A stretch of DNA of 64,000 nucleotides from Devosia crocina (GCF_900116545.1 NZ_FPCK01000003.1:124001-188000), one strand, 5' to 3'. Shown: positions 41,342-51,214, numbered from the stretch's first letter. Numbers and translations: made by a program. Notes: generated from the letters alone by a model not told the origin.

Positions 41342-42458
41342 CGTAGACGCTCAGCGTATGTTCCACGATCACGTCCCAATCGTAGCGGGTGAGCTTTTGC
41401 GTCCAGTCCACCCGCTGGCCCTCAGGGGCAGCCAGCGCCCCGATCCTGTCGCTGAGCGCTGGGAGGTCGCCGAGCGGAAAATAGCATTCGTCCGGCAGAT
41501 CGACCTCGAGATGCGGCGCGATATCGCTGACCAGCACCGGGCACCCCGCGGACATCGCTTCAAGCAGCACGATGGGCAGGCCTTCATGGCTCGAGGGCAG
41601 GACAAAGAGGCTCGCCGAGGCGTAAAGGGTCTGGATTTCGTCCCAGGGCCGGGGACCGAGCAGGTGAATATTGCCGTGCTCGGCCGCAACGCGCGCCAAC
41701 TCCTCGGAATAGGCGGATTGATGATCCGCCCCGCCGGCAATCACGAGGTGAAGCCCGCCCCTGTCCTTGGCCGCAAAGGCCCGGATCAGATCGAGATGAC
41801 GCTTTTCCGGCACCTGCCGGCCAACGGCCAGCACATAAGGAAAATCGAGCGGCGGCTGCGGCTCGCCCACCGGTACACTTGGCTTTACCCCATTGGGAAT
41901 GCCATGGACGACCCGCCCACCGGCCCGTGACAGCTCGCCCGAAAGCGAGGTGGAAACCGCGATCACCTCGTGGGCGACGCGCAGGGCAAACCACTCCCCG
42001 AGCCGCAAGGCGAGCTTGGCGAACGTGCCCCATTTTTCTCGTTCATAGTCGCGTCCGTGATGGGTCACGACGACCCGCAGCCCCGCCAGTTTGGCAAGAG
42101 GCGTCATCAGGGCCGGCCCAATACCGTGAATATGGAGCACATCGGGGCGGCGCCGGATGGCCCAGAGCACGGCGGCAAAAGTGTTGGACATGGCCTCGAG
42201 CCGGGAACTGCGCAGCGACCAGAGCGGAGAGCGGCGCACGCCGCCCAGGATGCCCGGCTCCGGCGCATAGGGCAGGCGCTCAACCACTTCCACATCCACA
42301 TCGCGGCGCGCCAGGCGCAGCGCCAGCTCGCGCACATGGGTTTCAATGCCCCCTTGTGCCTCCATGCTGCGCAGGCCCGCGATCATCACATAAGGCCGGT
42401 TGGCGCCGGCGGGCGATGCGCCTTGGAGAACCACGCGCTCGTCGGTATGGGCGGTCAT
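41331..42458 (-). CDS. Family 4 glycosyltransferase (GT-B fold)
   Basis: 375 residues. N-terminal GGIETHVRELALRLARRDVDVEV, middle VVTHHGRDYEREKWG, C-terminal YVLAVGRQVPEKRHLDLI and LPSSHEGLPIVLLEAMSAG (E-x7-E). First of the three GT-B genes after the family 2 enzyme, which it overlaps by 4 bases. Probably adds one residue of the repeat unit. Confidence 0.9.
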   Translation of the reverse strand: MTAHTDERVVLQGASPAGANRPYVMIAGLRSMEAQGGIETHVRELALRLARRDVDVEVVERLPYAPEPGILGGVRRSPLWSLRSSRLEAMSNTFAAVLWAIRRRPDVLHIHGIGPALMTPLAKLAGLRVVVTHHGRDYEREKWGTFAKLALRLGEWFALRVAHEVIAVSTSLSGELSRAGGRVVHGIPNGVKPSVPVGEPQPPLDFPYVLAVGRQVPEKRHLDLIRAFAAKDRGGLHLVIAGGADHQSAYSEELARVAAEHGNIHLLGPRPWDEIQTLYASASLFVLPSSHEGLPIVLLEAMSAGCPVLVSDIAPHLEVDLPDECYFPLGDLPALSDRIGALAAPEGQRVDWTQKLTRYDWDVIVEHTLSVYDVR

Positions 42459-43486
42459 GGCAGGCTTTGCTCCGTTTCAAGGTGCGGCGACACGGAAGGC
42501 TCATGCACCACCCGGCTCTCGATCCATTCACCGGGATCGCGCCGCGGCGCAAAAAAACCGAGCGGCAGGGCGGCGGCAACGAAGACCCAAACTGTGACGG
42601 CATAGACCCCGAGCGACAGGCTGCGATGCTTGAAGCTCATCACTCCGATGGCCGCCGCGATCGCCACAAGGCAGAGCCCGAGCGCCAGGAGCTTGTCGGG
42701 CACCAAAACCATGGTCAGGACCAGCCCGGCGAGGCCCGCATAGACTGCAGCCCAAAGCTTCAGTTCGCGGATCTCACGAACGACCTGGAACCAATGCGGC
42801 TTGCCCCAGGCGGCGCGCAGCACTTCGCCGATGCCGCGCAGATATTTGCTCTGCCAGCGCCGCAGCAACAGGGCATAGGCATTCATGCGATAGCCGAAAT
42901 GCTGCACAAAGGGGATGTCGAGCCGATAGAGGGTAAAGCCTTGTGAGCGGAGCCGGACGGCCAGTTCGAATTCCTCGTAGCCATGCAGGTTCCTGTCCGA
43001 GAGGTGCCCGGCCGCCTCGATGGCGCTGCGCCGGTAAAGCCCGCCGCCGCTCAGCCGGTCCACGGCGCCGGCATGGTAGTCCTGGTGGTCGCGCGACTTG
43101 CGGCGGGCAAATTCGAGATTGTCGAGGTTCATTTCCTCGACCCGTCCGGCAACGCCGGCGGCCTGCGGATGGCTTTCGAGGAAGGCCTTGGCCGTCCCAA
43201 GGAATTCGGGGTCAAGCCGCATGTCCCCATCCATCAGGCAGAGATAGCGACCCTTGCTATACTGAAACCCCAATTGTGGGCCGAGACCGCAACTGGGCAC
43301 TGCGCCAGGCCCGATCTGCACCACCTTGACCGGATAGCGCGCGGCGATCTCGACCGTGCCATCGCGCGAACCACTATCGGCAATGATCACCTCGTCGTCC
43401 GGACCGATCGCCTCGAGCACGCTCTCGATGGTGGCGGCGATGTTTTCAGCCTCGTTGAGGGTTTTGATGAGAACGGAAACGCTCAT
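42455..43486 (-). CDS. Family 2 glycosyltransferase with C-terminal membrane segments
   Basis: 343 residues. GT-A fold: SVLIKTLNEAENIAATIESVL, DDEVIIADSGSRDGTVEIA, and the D-x-D-like YLCLMDGDMRLDPEF. A hydrophobic C-terminal part (about 255-325) with two or three helices anchors it in the inner membrane (LWAAVYAGLAGLVLTMVLV). Overlaps the flippase gene by 4 bases. An inverting transferase of repeat-unit assembly. Confidence 0.9.
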   Translation of the reverse strand: MSVSVLIKTLNEAENIAATIESVLEAIGPDDEVIIADSGSRDGTVEIAARYPVKVVQIGPGAVPSCGLGPQLGFQYSKGRYLCLMDGDMRLDPEFLGTAKAFLESHPQAAGVAGRVEEMNLDNLEFARRKSRDHQDYHAGAVDRLSGGGLYRRSAIEAAGHLSDRNLHGYEEFELAVRLRSQGFTLYRLDIPFVQHFGYRMNAYALLLRRWQSKYLRGIGEVLRAAWGKPHWFQVVREIRELKLWAAVYAGLAGLVLTMVLVPDKLLALGLCLVAIAAAIGVMSFKHRSLSLGVYAVTVWVFVAAALPLGFFAPRRDPGEWIESRVVHEPSVSPHLETEQSLP

Positions 43487-44784
43487 TTCGATGGCACCGG
43501 ATCGAGGGGAAAACTCTTGGCGGCACGCCTGTCGCTTTCCGCCAGCCGCATCAGCACCAGCCAGGCGGCAATGCCGGTCAGCAATTCGGTGACATAGATG
43601 GCCCCGAACGTGCCATCGATGCCGTAGAGCCAGGTGGCGAGGATGATGGCGCCGCCGCCTAGGGTGACAGCACCATTAAAGATCAGCGCGCGAGGGCCAT
43701 GGTGGCCGCTCGAGCCTAACGCTTCCACGGCCGTCACCCAAATCGCAACGAGGATGATGGTGGGCGCCAGGATCTGCGAGAAGATCGGCAGCGACACATA
43801 TTCGGCCCCGAACAGCAGCGGCAGGAACGGCGCGATCACGACGATGGCGAGCGCGGTCAGCACGCTCAGCCCCACTGAAACCCAAAGCACCTTGCGGAAC
43901 CGCCCCAGGGCCTGGTGGATGCCGCCCCGCGTCGCCGCAGCCGAACCGGGATAAACGAGCCGGTTGAGCGCATCGACGGACAGATAGGCATTGTCCACGA
44001 TCCGCCGCGCCACCGCATAGCTTGCCACCACTTCGGGACTGGTCAGCGCCGTCAGCAAAAGCAGATCGACATTGCCGCGCAGCGTGCGCAGGACAAATGG
44101 GGTGGAAAACAGAATGCCGTTCCACATCTCTTCCCAACGCAGCACCAGACGCGGCGCCCCCAGCGGAACGATCGACCACACGGCAAAGACCGTCACCGCC
44201 AGCTGCGCAAAGAAAGCCCAGACGATCCATTCGGCAAGACTGTTCGCGCCAAAGACGATGCAGGCGAGCACTGCCGCGATCAAGCGGCTCAGCGCCAGCA
44301 GCACCACGTTGAGATTGGCCGAAAAGAAATTGGAATGGGCAATGAACACCTGCTCCACCACAAAGGTGATGCGCGCCAGAACCACATTGGTGGTCAGAAA
44401 TAGCAGATAGAGCCCGAAATTGCTCCAGCCGTCGCTGGCCAGCGGATAGACCACCGGCAGGATGGCAAGCCCGGCCGCCATCAGCACGAGCCCCGTGCCG
44501 CCCGAAAGCAGGATATTGTGCCCCAGAAAATCGGGATAGAGCCTTGGCTCGCGCGCCACGCGGCGGATCAGCGCCTCGGTGCCCCCCAGCCCGCAAATGG
44601 CCATCGCAACTGCACTGACAGCGGTGACGGCGATAAAGACGCTGAATTCATCGACGCCCAGAAAGCGCGCGAGAATGGCAAAGGTCAGCAGCTGCGCCGC
44701 GCTCGAGATCAGCAGACTGCCGCTCGAGGCGATGTAGGAGAGCCCAAGAGGCAAGAGGGCTCGCAATTGCTGGAAGACAGGCAT
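43483..44784 (-). CDS. Lipopolysaccharide/polysaccharide flippase (Wzx type)
   Basis: 433 residues from the ATG at 44784; the longer frame would need a non-standard start. Twelve to fourteen membrane helices with polysaccharide-synthase features: LPLGLSYIASSGSLLISSAAQLLTFAI at the start (quoted in part), FILRTL-like second half, and loops rich in Arg. It would flip the lipid-linked repeat unit across the membrane. First gene of the minus-strand assembly block (flippase, GT2, three GT4). Confidence 0.85.
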   Translation of the reverse strand: MPVFQQLRALLPLGLSYIASSGSLLISSAAQLLTFAILARFLGVDEFSVFIAVTAVSAVAMAICGLGGTEALIRRVAREPRLYPDFLGHNILLSGGTGLVLMAAGLAILPVVYPLASDGWSNFGLYLLFLTTNVVLARITFVVEQVFIAHSNFFSANLNVVLLALSRLIAAVLACIVFGANSLAEWIVWAFFAQLAVTVFAVWSIVPLGAPRLVLRWEEMWNGILFSTPFVLRTLRGNVDLLLLTALTSPEVVASYAVARRIVDNAYLSVDALNRLVYPGSAAATRGGIHQALGRFRKVLWVSVGLSVLTALAIVVIAPFLPLLFGAEYVSLPIFSQILAPTIILVAIWVTAVEALGSSGHHGPRALIFNGAVTLGGGAIILATWLYGIDGTFGAIYVTELLTGIAAWLVLMRLAESDRRAAKSFPLDPVPSK

Positions 44785-44865
44785 AGCGCTTGGCCAATTC
44801 AAAGGTTTGTCGAGCCGCTTATGGCATGGATGGTCCGGCGCCAGCCGGGCCAATGCCGATTTGAG

Positions 44866-45546
44866 TTAATGCGCACTTGTGCCGGACTGCACATGCGCAA
44901 GCTTTGTGTGGGCGACCCTGGGCTGCCCCAGAGCATCGGCAATCAGCTCGACGGGTGCGTAAAGTCCCGATCGGCGAAAAAGCAGAGAGATCTGCCGCTC
45001 CTGGCCATGGCCAAACTCGAAGGCAAGGCGGCCATCCGGCGCGAGATAATCGGGCGCTTCCGCAATCAGCCTCTGATGAATGGCGATGCCATAGGCTCCG
45101 GCATCGAAGGCTTCGCGCGGCTCGTTCTCAAGCAGATGCGCACTTTCCCCCTCGAGCTTGCCCGTCGAAATATAGGGGGGATTGCACACGATCAGATCGG
45201 CACGACGCCCCCTGAGCAATGGATCGACCCCGGCAAAGAGATCGCCCTGCCCGACCTGAACCCGCGCACCCAAACCGAGCCGCTCCACATTGCTTCGCGC
45301 CTGAGCCACTGTCTCATCGGTAAGATCGCTCATCAGCACTTCGGCGTCCGGCCTTGCATGGGCTATGGCAAGGCCCAGATTGCCCGATCCGCAGCACATG
45401 TCGATCACGAGCGGCTCGGCAGTGTCGGCAAGGAGCGCGAGAACCGTGCGCCCCAAAAGCTCGGTTTCTGCGCGCGGCGCCAGAACGCCAGGGCCGGCCA
45501 ATAGAGAGATAGATAAAAATTGATGCAAGTTTTCAGCGCTCAACAC
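44866..45546 (-). CDS. PrmC/HemK-like class I methyltransferase
   Basis: 226 residues from a GTG at 45546 with GGGGAG 7 bases upstream; a GTG 21 bases earlier is possible but has no site. Motif order is that of N5-glutamine methyltransferases: VLAPRAETELLGRTVL, SAM site VIDMCCGSGNLGLAIA, and the catalytic LIVCNPPYIS. It lacks the N-terminal helical domain of true PrmC, so the substrate may be another protein or a small molecule. It lies between the flippase and the sugar-transferase gene. Confidence 0.82.
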   Translation of the reverse strand: MLSAENLHQFLSISLLAGPGVLAPRAETELLGRTVLALLADTAEPLVIDMCCGSGNLGLAIAHARPDAEVLMSDLTDETVAQARSNVERLGLGARVQVGQGDLFAGVDPLLRGRRADLIVCNPPYISTGKLEGESAHLLENEPREAFDAGAYGIAIHQRLIAEAPDYLAPDGRLAFEFGHGQERQISLLFRRSGLYAPVELIADALGQPRVAHTKLAHVQSGTSAH

Positions 45547-45735
45547 TATCGTTCTCCCCTCATCCACTTAGATCACTCAATAGCGGGTAAGTTCCCGGAC
45601 AAACAACGAAAGCATCGATCAGAGTTAATAGTCGGACACAGCCGCGATCTTGTTAACCCCATTGGCGATTTGCAGTCCCGCACCGCATGCGCCGGTGCTA
45701 AGAGCCAGTGTAAGATAAGGGCGACACGTTTCAGC

Positions 45736-47151
45736 ATGACCATCCCGATGACACAGACAGAGGCACGGCGACGGCGGCGTTTCCGGCTGGCCAGTCGTGC
45801 CACTTTGGGCAACGGCATCGGTGCCTTTGAAGGGTTCGTCGCCGCGCTCCTGAGCCTGATGCTTTCCTATGCACATGAGCCGCTCCTGGTGCTGGCCACC
45901 GCGCTTGCAGCCGGCGCGACCTATGGCGTGCTCGCATCGGGTGCGGCCCGCAAGTTCCTTGCCTATTCCGACCTGCGCCAGCCCTTTGCGCTTCATGCCG
46001 CCCTCAGCTGGCCCGCTGCCGCGGCCGTGGCTTTCCTTGTGGCGCTCGCCGCCTCGCGCTGGAACCTGGCTTGGGGGCGCACCTTCTGGGTCTGGCTCTT
46101 CATCACCCCGGTTCTTCTGACCGCACTGCGCGTCGTGCTGTATCGGCAGCTCGCCAGGATGCTGGCTCAGGGCCAGCTGCAGGTGGAGCGTTTTGGCATT
46201 ATCGGCGAGGCTGCGGCCGTCGCCAGGCTGCGCGCCGATCCCCGGATCTGGCAGCATGGCGGCCAGGTGGTCACGAGCCTCATCCTGCCCCAGGGCCTGT
46301 CATCGCCACTGCCCTCGCCCGAGGTCATTGCCAGCTTTGCGCGCAAGTGTATCGACAAGGGCTGCCAGCATGTTCTGCTGATCGGCGATCTCGATAATCT
46401 CGATGCTCTGAGCCAGATCGTGGCGCCCTGCCGGCCCTTTGCGCTCAATGTCCTTCTTTATCCGCGCTCGGTCATGCAGGAGCGCAAGATCGATCTCGTC
46501 GATATCGTGCCGCTCGCCTCGGTCAATTCCGTGCGCGTCCTGAGCACGCCGCTCAACGATAGCGGGCTGCTGCTCAAGCGTGGCTTCGACATCGTGCTTT
46601 CGCTGCTGATCCTGGTTCTGCTGTCCCCGCTTCTGCTTGGCGTCGCCCTTGCCATTCGCCTGACAAGCCCGGGCGCAGCGCTTTATCGCCAGGAGCGGCG
46701 CGGCTTCAACGGGCGCAATTTCTATATTTACAAGTTCCGCTCCATGCGCGTCATGGAAGATGGCCGCGCCATGCGCCAGGCCCAGACCAACGATCCGCGC
46801 ATCACCCCCATCGGCCGCTTCATCCGCCGCACCAGCATCGACGAGCTGCCTCAGCTGATCAATGTGCTGCGCGGCGAGATGAGCCTTGTCGGGCCCCGTC
46901 CCCACGCCATTTCCCATGACGACGAACTCTCGGGCAAATTCGAACTCTATGCCCAGCGCCAGCGCATCAAGCCTGGCATTACGGGCTGGGCGCAGGTCAA
47001 CGGCTATCGCGGCGACACCTCCACCCAGGACAAGATCGAGGGCCGCACGCTCCACGACCTCTACTACATGGAGAACTGCTCGCTGCTGCTCGATCTCTGG
47101 ATCATCCTTCTGACCGTCTTTTCGCCGCGCACACGGCAGAATGCCCACTGA
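45736..47151 (+). CDS. Polyprenyl-phosphate sugar-1-phosphate transferase (initiating enzyme)
   Basis: 471 residues from the ATG at 45736 (another at 45748). The N-terminal half has several membrane helices and a CoA-binding-like domain (FGIIGEAAAVARL). The C-terminal bacterial sugar-transferase domain (about 275-465) starts KRGFDIVLSLLILVLLSPLL, with RQERRGFNGRNFYIYKFRSM, RRTSIDELPQLINVL, MSLVGPRPH and RIKPGITGWAQVNGYRG. It loads the first sugar on undecaprenyl phosphate (WcaJ/ExoY/EpsE type) and starts repeat-unit synthesis. Confidence 0.93.
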   Translation: MTIPMTQTEARRRRRFRLASRATLGNGIGAFEGFVAALLSLMLSYAHEPLLVLATALAAGATYGVLASGAARKFLAYSDLRQPFALHAALSWPAAAAVAFLVALAASRWNLAWGRTFWVWLFITPVLLTALRVVLYRQLARMLAQGQLQVERFGIIGEAAAVARLRADPRIWQHGGQVVTSLILPQGLSSPLPSPEVIASFARKCIDKGCQHVLLIGDLDNLDALSQIVAPCRPFALNVLLYPRSVMQERKIDLVDIVPLASVNSVRVLSTPLNDSGLLLKRGFDIVLSLLILVLLSPLLLGVALAIRLTSPGAALYRQERRGFNGRNFYIYKFRSMRVMEDGRAMRQAQTNDPRITPIGRFIRRTSIDELPQLINVLRGEMSLVGPRPHAISHDDELSGKFELYAQRQRIKPGITGWAQVNGYRGDTSTQDKIEGRTLHDLYYMENCSLLLDLWIILLTVFSPRTRQNAH

Positions 47152-47248
47152 GCCCTATCCCGTAAGCACCAGCGATTCCACTTAACCATCTCTCCCGTCT
47201 CATAGGCCGAATGGCGCCATTCCATGTAAGATAAAGCCAGCCTAATCT

Positions 47249-48127
47249 TTGTCGCTAACCCTTCTCTTTTCGAGCCAGACCCCTTTGTCCGTCAGCTTCC
47301 AGACCATCGATGACACCAATTCGAGCGCAGCCGTCAGCCTGCTCGAAGAGGGCTTCCCCCATCATCGGGCCGGTTTCTGGCGCGATGCGCTCCTGCGCAT
47401 GGCCGATTATGCGCGGCTGCATCAGTTTCATGGGCTCGGCACGATCATGACCGCAGGCGGTCAGCCCGCCGGCGTGCTGCTGACGCTGCCCGCCCGGCTC
47501 AGCGACGGCCGGTGCGTCGTCAATCTTTCAAGCTGGTATGTGCGCCAGAAATATAGCTGGCTTGCCCCACGCATGCTGCAGATGGCGACCAGCGATCCCA
47601 CCCTGACCTATACCGATCTCACCGCATCGCACGATGCCGCCAAGCTCAATGCCGCCCTGGGCTTTCGCACCGTCACTTCAGCGACCGCCTTCTGTCTTGT
47701 GCCTTTCCTTGCCCTGCAGTTCGGGGGAACGGCGCGCATTATCCCTTGGAGCCCGGATACATCAGCGGATCTCGATCCGGCCCAGCGCGATATGCTGCGC
47801 TTTCACCGCGATCTCGATTGCCTCTGCGCGGTGCTCGAGGAGCCGGAGGGCACAAGCCCATTGATCTTCAATCGCGCCCGCTGGCGCGGTCTGCCTTGCG
47901 CCCGGCTTCTTCACGTCCGGCCCGGCCCGGTCAAACCTGCGCTCGGCGCCATGGGGCGTTTCCTTTTGCGCTCGGGCGTGCCGACCATGACCCTGCCAGC
48001 CACAGCCGATGGGGAATTGCCGATCCGCTGGCCGGGGCGCACCGACACACCGGTTCAGGTCAAGGGCGAGTGGCAGGGCGAGCGCGTCGATGCCGCCTAT
48101 TCCGAAATGGCCTTTTTGCATTTGTGA
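47249..48127 (+). CDS. GNAT-like acyltransferase preceding the ACP
   Basis: 292 residues if begun at TTG 47249; another TTG at 47285 is equally plausible, and no ATG lies before residue 50. The N-terminal ~140 residues resemble a GNAT domain (AAVSLLEEGFPHHRAGFW, PAGVLLTLPAR, AKLNAALGFRTV). The rest has no clear match. Immediately upstream of the ACP and ligase genes, so it may transfer the carrier-bound acyl or aminoacyl group to the polysaccharide. Start uncertain; function inferred from context. Confidence 0.65.
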   Translation: MSLTLLFSSQTPLSVSFQTIDDTNSSAAVSLLEEGFPHHRAGFWRDALLRMADYARLHQFHGLGTIMTAGGQPAGVLLTLPARLSDGRCVVNLSSWYVRQKYSWLAPRMLQMATSDPTLTYTDLTASHDAAKLNAALGFRTVTSATAFCLVPFLALQFGGTARIIPWSPDTSADLDPAQRDMLRFHRDLDCLCAVLEEPEGTSPLIFNRARWRGLPCARLLHVRPGPVKPALGAMGRFLLRSGVPTMTLPATADGELPIRWPGRTDTPVQVKGEWQGERVDAAYSEMAFLHL

Positions 48128-48142
48128 TCGAGGGGAATGAAC

Positions 48143-48403
48143 ATGGCTGAAAACGGCGTCGCCGAACGCGAAATCGAAACCGAAATCCTGTCCTATCTGG
48201 GCTCGAACTTTCCCGCGCTTCACAACTGCACGCTGGATACGCCCTTGATCGACTCCGGCGCGCTCGACTCGCTCGGCTTTCTAGAACTCATGATGTTTCT
48301 GAGCGAGAAATACGGCATCGAGCTGACCGATGGCGATTTCGATCCCAGCAATCTCGGCACTCCCGGCAACATCGTCGAATTCGTTAAGCGGAATATCAGG
48401 TGA
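48143..48403 (+). CDS. Acyl carrier protein 2
   Basis: 86 residues from the ATG at 48143 (GAGGGG 7 bases before); the ATG at 48137 abuts the ribosome site. Acidic carrier fold with the phosphopantetheine Ser in LIDSGALDSLGFLELMMFLS (DSLGFLEL). Its stop overlaps the GTG of the ligase by 4 bases (GTGA), indicating that the ligase charges this carrier. Distinct in motif from ACP 1 at 31875. Confidence 0.9.
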   Translation: MAENGVAEREIETEILSYLGSNFPALHNCTLDTPLIDSGALDSLGFLELMMFLSEKYGIELTDGDFDPSNLGTPGNIVEFVKRNIR

Positions 48404-49935
48404 ACCACACGCCCTATCTGCTTCATCACCTGCTCGATGGCGAGGCCACCAGCGACGCCGTGATCCATGGCGAGCAACGTCTCACCCATGCGCAATTGAC
48501 CCTGGCTGCCCGGCGCTGCGCCGCGCATCTGCGCGCAGCCGGCCTTTCGCGCGGCGACCGTGCCGTCATTTTCCTACCGCGCGGCATTGAGGAATGCTGG
48601 GCCATTTTCGGCATCAGCCAGGCCCAAGGGGTCTTCGTTCCGGTCAATGCGCTCCTCAAGGCGCCGCAACTGCGCCATATCGTCAACGATTGCGAAGCGC
48701 GCATCGTCGTTTCGACACGGGGGCAGGACGCCATTCTCGCCGAAGCACTCGGCGGCCTCGAAGGCGTGCGCGTGCTCTATGTCGAGGACATGGTCTCCAC
48801 CGAGCCGGAAGGAGCGACGCCGCACGATGTCGCCATCGGCGAAGATCTCTGCGCCATCCTCTATACGTCGGGCTCGACCGGCATGCCCAAGGGGGTGATG
48901 CTCTCGCATCGCAACCTGCTGGCCGGCACGCGCATCGTGCGCACTTATCTTGGCATAACCAGTGCAGACCGGATCCTTTCGATCCTGCCCTTCAGCTTCG
49001 ATTATGGCCTCAATCAATTGCTCACCGCCATCGAGCAGCGGGCCAGCATCGTCGTTTTCACCTTCCGCTTCGGCGACGAGATCGTCCGCGCCCTGCACGA
49101 CCACGAGATCACTGGCCTTGCCGGCGTCCCGACGCTCTGGGCGATCCTGACCCAGGGCTCTCCGCTGCTGCGCAGTACCAGCCTGCCGCATCTGCGCTAC
49201 ATCACCAATTCCGGCGGCCGTGTGCCGAGCGAAAACGTCAGCGCCCTGCGCAATCTGCTCGGCGAGACCCGCATCTTCCTGATGTATGGCCTCACCGAAG
49301 CGTTCCGCTCCACCTATTTGCCGCCCGAAGAGATCGACAAGCGGCCCACCTCCATCGGCCGCGCCATCCCCGAATGCGAGATATTCGCGGTCAACCAGGA
49401 TGGGCAGCGCACCCGGCCCGGCGAGCCGGGCATCCTGGTTCATCGCGGCCCCACGGTTTCTCTCGGCTATTGGCGCCGCCCCGAGGAAACCGCCCGGGTC
49501 CTGCGTCCGCACCCGTTCCTGTCTCCGCTCGAAGGCGGGGACACGGTCTGTTATTCGGGCGATCTCGTGGTCGAGGACGAAGACGGCTATTTCAGTTTTG
49601 TCGGGCGCAACGACGCCATGATCAAATCCTCGGGCTACCGCATCAGTCCCACCGAGGTCGAGGAAGCAATCATGGCGACCGGCCACTTCCAGCAAGTCGC
49701 CGTGATCGGCCTGCCCGATCCGGTCGCAGGCGAGAAGGTTCACGCGCTTGCCGTGCTGCGGTCCGAAAGCAGCGGCATCGAAACCAAGCCTGTTCTGCGT
49801 GAGCTCGGCCGGACGATTGCCACCTATATGGTGCCGCGTACCATCGAGCTGCTCGAAGCCCTTCCCACCACCCCCAACGGCAAGGTGGACTATAAGCTGC
49901 TGGTGCGCCAACGGAGTAGCAAGACCGATGCTTGA
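48400..49935 (+). CDS. AMP-forming acyl-/aminoacyl-ACP ligase
   Basis: 511 residues, GTG start coupled to the ACP. ANL-superfamily ligase: P-loop AILYTSGSTGMPKGVMLS, aromatic/gate segment LPFSFDYGLNQL, MYGLTEAFRSTYLP, hinge YSGDLVVEDEDGYFSFVGRND, and A10 LPTTPNGKVDYKLL. Resembles the ligases (TIGR03098-like) found in exosortase-type polysaccharide loci next to a PLP decarboxylase, exactly as here, although no exosortase was seen. Substrate, fatty or amino acid, not resolvable by eye. Confidence 0.88.
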   Translation: MNHTPYLLHHLLDGEATSDAVIHGEQRLTHAQLTLAARRCAAHLRAAGLSRGDRAVIFLPRGIEECWAIFGISQAQGVFVPVNALLKAPQLRHIVNDCEARIVVSTRGQDAILAEALGGLEGVRVLYVEDMVSTEPEGATPHDVAIGEDLCAILYTSGSTGMPKGVMLSHRNLLAGTRIVRTYLGITSADRILSILPFSFDYGLNQLLTAIEQRASIVVFTFRFGDEIVRALHDHEITGLAGVPTLWAILTQGSPLLRSTSLPHLRYITNSGGRVPSENVSALRNLLGETRIFLMYGLTEAFRSTYLPPEEIDKRPTSIGRAIPECEIFAVNQDGQRTRPGEPGILVHRGPTVSLGYWRRPEETARVLRPHPFLSPLEGGDTVCYSGDLVVEDEDGYFSFVGRNDAMIKSSGYRISPTEVEEAIMATGHFQQVAVIGLPDPVAGEKVHALAVLRSESSGIETKPVLRELGRTIATYMVPRTIELLEALPTTPNGKVDYKLLVRQRSSKTDA

Positions 49936-51214
49936 TAAAGCCCCGCTTCCCCATGGCATGGACCTTGCTCACGAAAACTTCGCCGTTTCCGGTCCCGACC
50001 TGATCCTGGGCGGCGTCAGTGTCCGGGCCGTGGCCGAAGAGTTCGGCACCCCCGCCTTCATCTATGATGGTGGCGTCATGCGGCGCCACTATCGCGCTCT
50101 TGCCGAAACGCTGTCGGGCTTTGCCGCCGTGCATTATTCCGTCAAGGCCAATCCGCTCCGGGAGATCATCGCGCTTTTCCTTGCGGAAGGTGCAGGTGTC
50201 GAGATCGCGTCCGTGGGCGAATATCGCGCGGCCCGCGCGGCGGGTGCCCGTCCCGAACAGATCCTGTTTGCAGGTCCCGGCAAGCGCCAGCGCGAACTCG
50301 AAGAGGTGATCGGCGAAGGCATCGGCGAAATCCACCTGGAAAGCTTCGAGGAAGCCGAGCGCGTCGACCGGATCGGGGAAGCGTTGGGCAAGACCATCAA
50401 GGTGGGCCTCCGCATCAATCCCGTGCCCTCGGCTCAGGCCGGTGCCATGCGCATGGGCGGCAAGCCCACCGCTTTCGGGTTCTGCGAAGAAGACCTCGCC
50501 GAAACCATTGCGCGCATCGGCGGGCATGCCCATGTCGATCTCGTCGGCATCCATGTCTATGGCGGCTCGCAGATCCTCGATGCTCAGGGCCTCATCGACC
50601 AGTGGCGGCACGCCATCGGCATTGCCGCCGAAACGGCCCGGCTCCTCGGCCGTCCGCTCGAGACCATCGATCTCGGCGGTGGCCTCGGCATTCCCTACTA
50701 TGCCGGAGAAAAAAGCTTCGACCTCGCCACGCTCAAGGCCGGCCTGCCGGATCTGGCGGCGCTTTTGGCTGCCGACCCGCTCCTTGCCGATGCACGCGTC
50801 GTGGTCGAACCGGGCCGCTTCATCGCCGGGCCGGGCGGCATCTATGTCGCCGAGATCAATGCGGTCAAGAACGCGCGCGGCACCCGTTTTGCCGTCACCG
50901 ATGGCGGCATGCATCACCATCTCGCAGCGTCCGGCAATCTGGGACAGATCATCAAGCGCAACTATCCCATCCTTGCGCCCGCGCGCATGAACGATGCGGC
51001 CGTTGTAGCGACAACGGTTGTCGGCCCGCTTTGCACCCCGCTCGACACCCTGGGGCGCGACGTGATGCTGCCCGAACTCGGTGCGGGTGAGCTTGTTGCC
51101 GTGCTCCAGTCGGGGGCTTATGGCCCGACCGCCAGCCCCGGAAATTTCCTCAGCCATCCCCCGGCCGTCGAAGTGCTGGTGGAAGATGGGCGCGCCCACC
51201 TGTTGGAGCGCTGA
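49928..51214 (+). CDS. Fold-III PLP-dependent decarboxylase (ornithine/DAP decarboxylase type)
   Basis: 428 residues from the ATG at 49928, which overlaps the ligase stop by 8 bases (ATGCTTGA). Alanine-racemase-like barrel: PLP Lys in VHYSVKANPLREI, LDLGGGLGIPY-like (TIDLGGGLGIPYYAG), the phosphate-binding VVVEPGRFIAG, and QSGAYGPTASPGNF. Members of this clade pair with the upstream ligase in exopolysaccharide loci. It may produce an amine from the carrier-bound or free amino acid. Confidence 0.88.
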   Translation: MLDKAPLPHGMDLAHENFAVSGPDLILGGVSVRAVAEEFGTPAFIYDGGVMRRHYRALAETLSGFAAVHYSVKANPLREIIALFLAEGAGVEIASVGEYRAARAAGARPEQILFAGPGKRQRELEEVIGEGIGEIHLESFEEAERVDRIGEALGKTIKVGLRINPVPSAQAGAMRMGGKPTAFGFCEEDLAETIARIGGHAHVDLVGIHVYGGSQILDAQGLIDQWRHAIGIAAETARLLGRPLETIDLGGGLGIPYYAGEKSFDLATLKAGLPDLAALLAADPLLADARVVVEPGRFIAGPGGIYVAEINAVKNARGTRFAVTDGGMHHHLAASGNLGQIIKRNYPILAPARMNDAAVVATTVVGPLCTPLDTLGRDVMLPELGAGELVAVLQSGAYGPTASPGNFLSHPPAVEVLVEDGRAHLLER

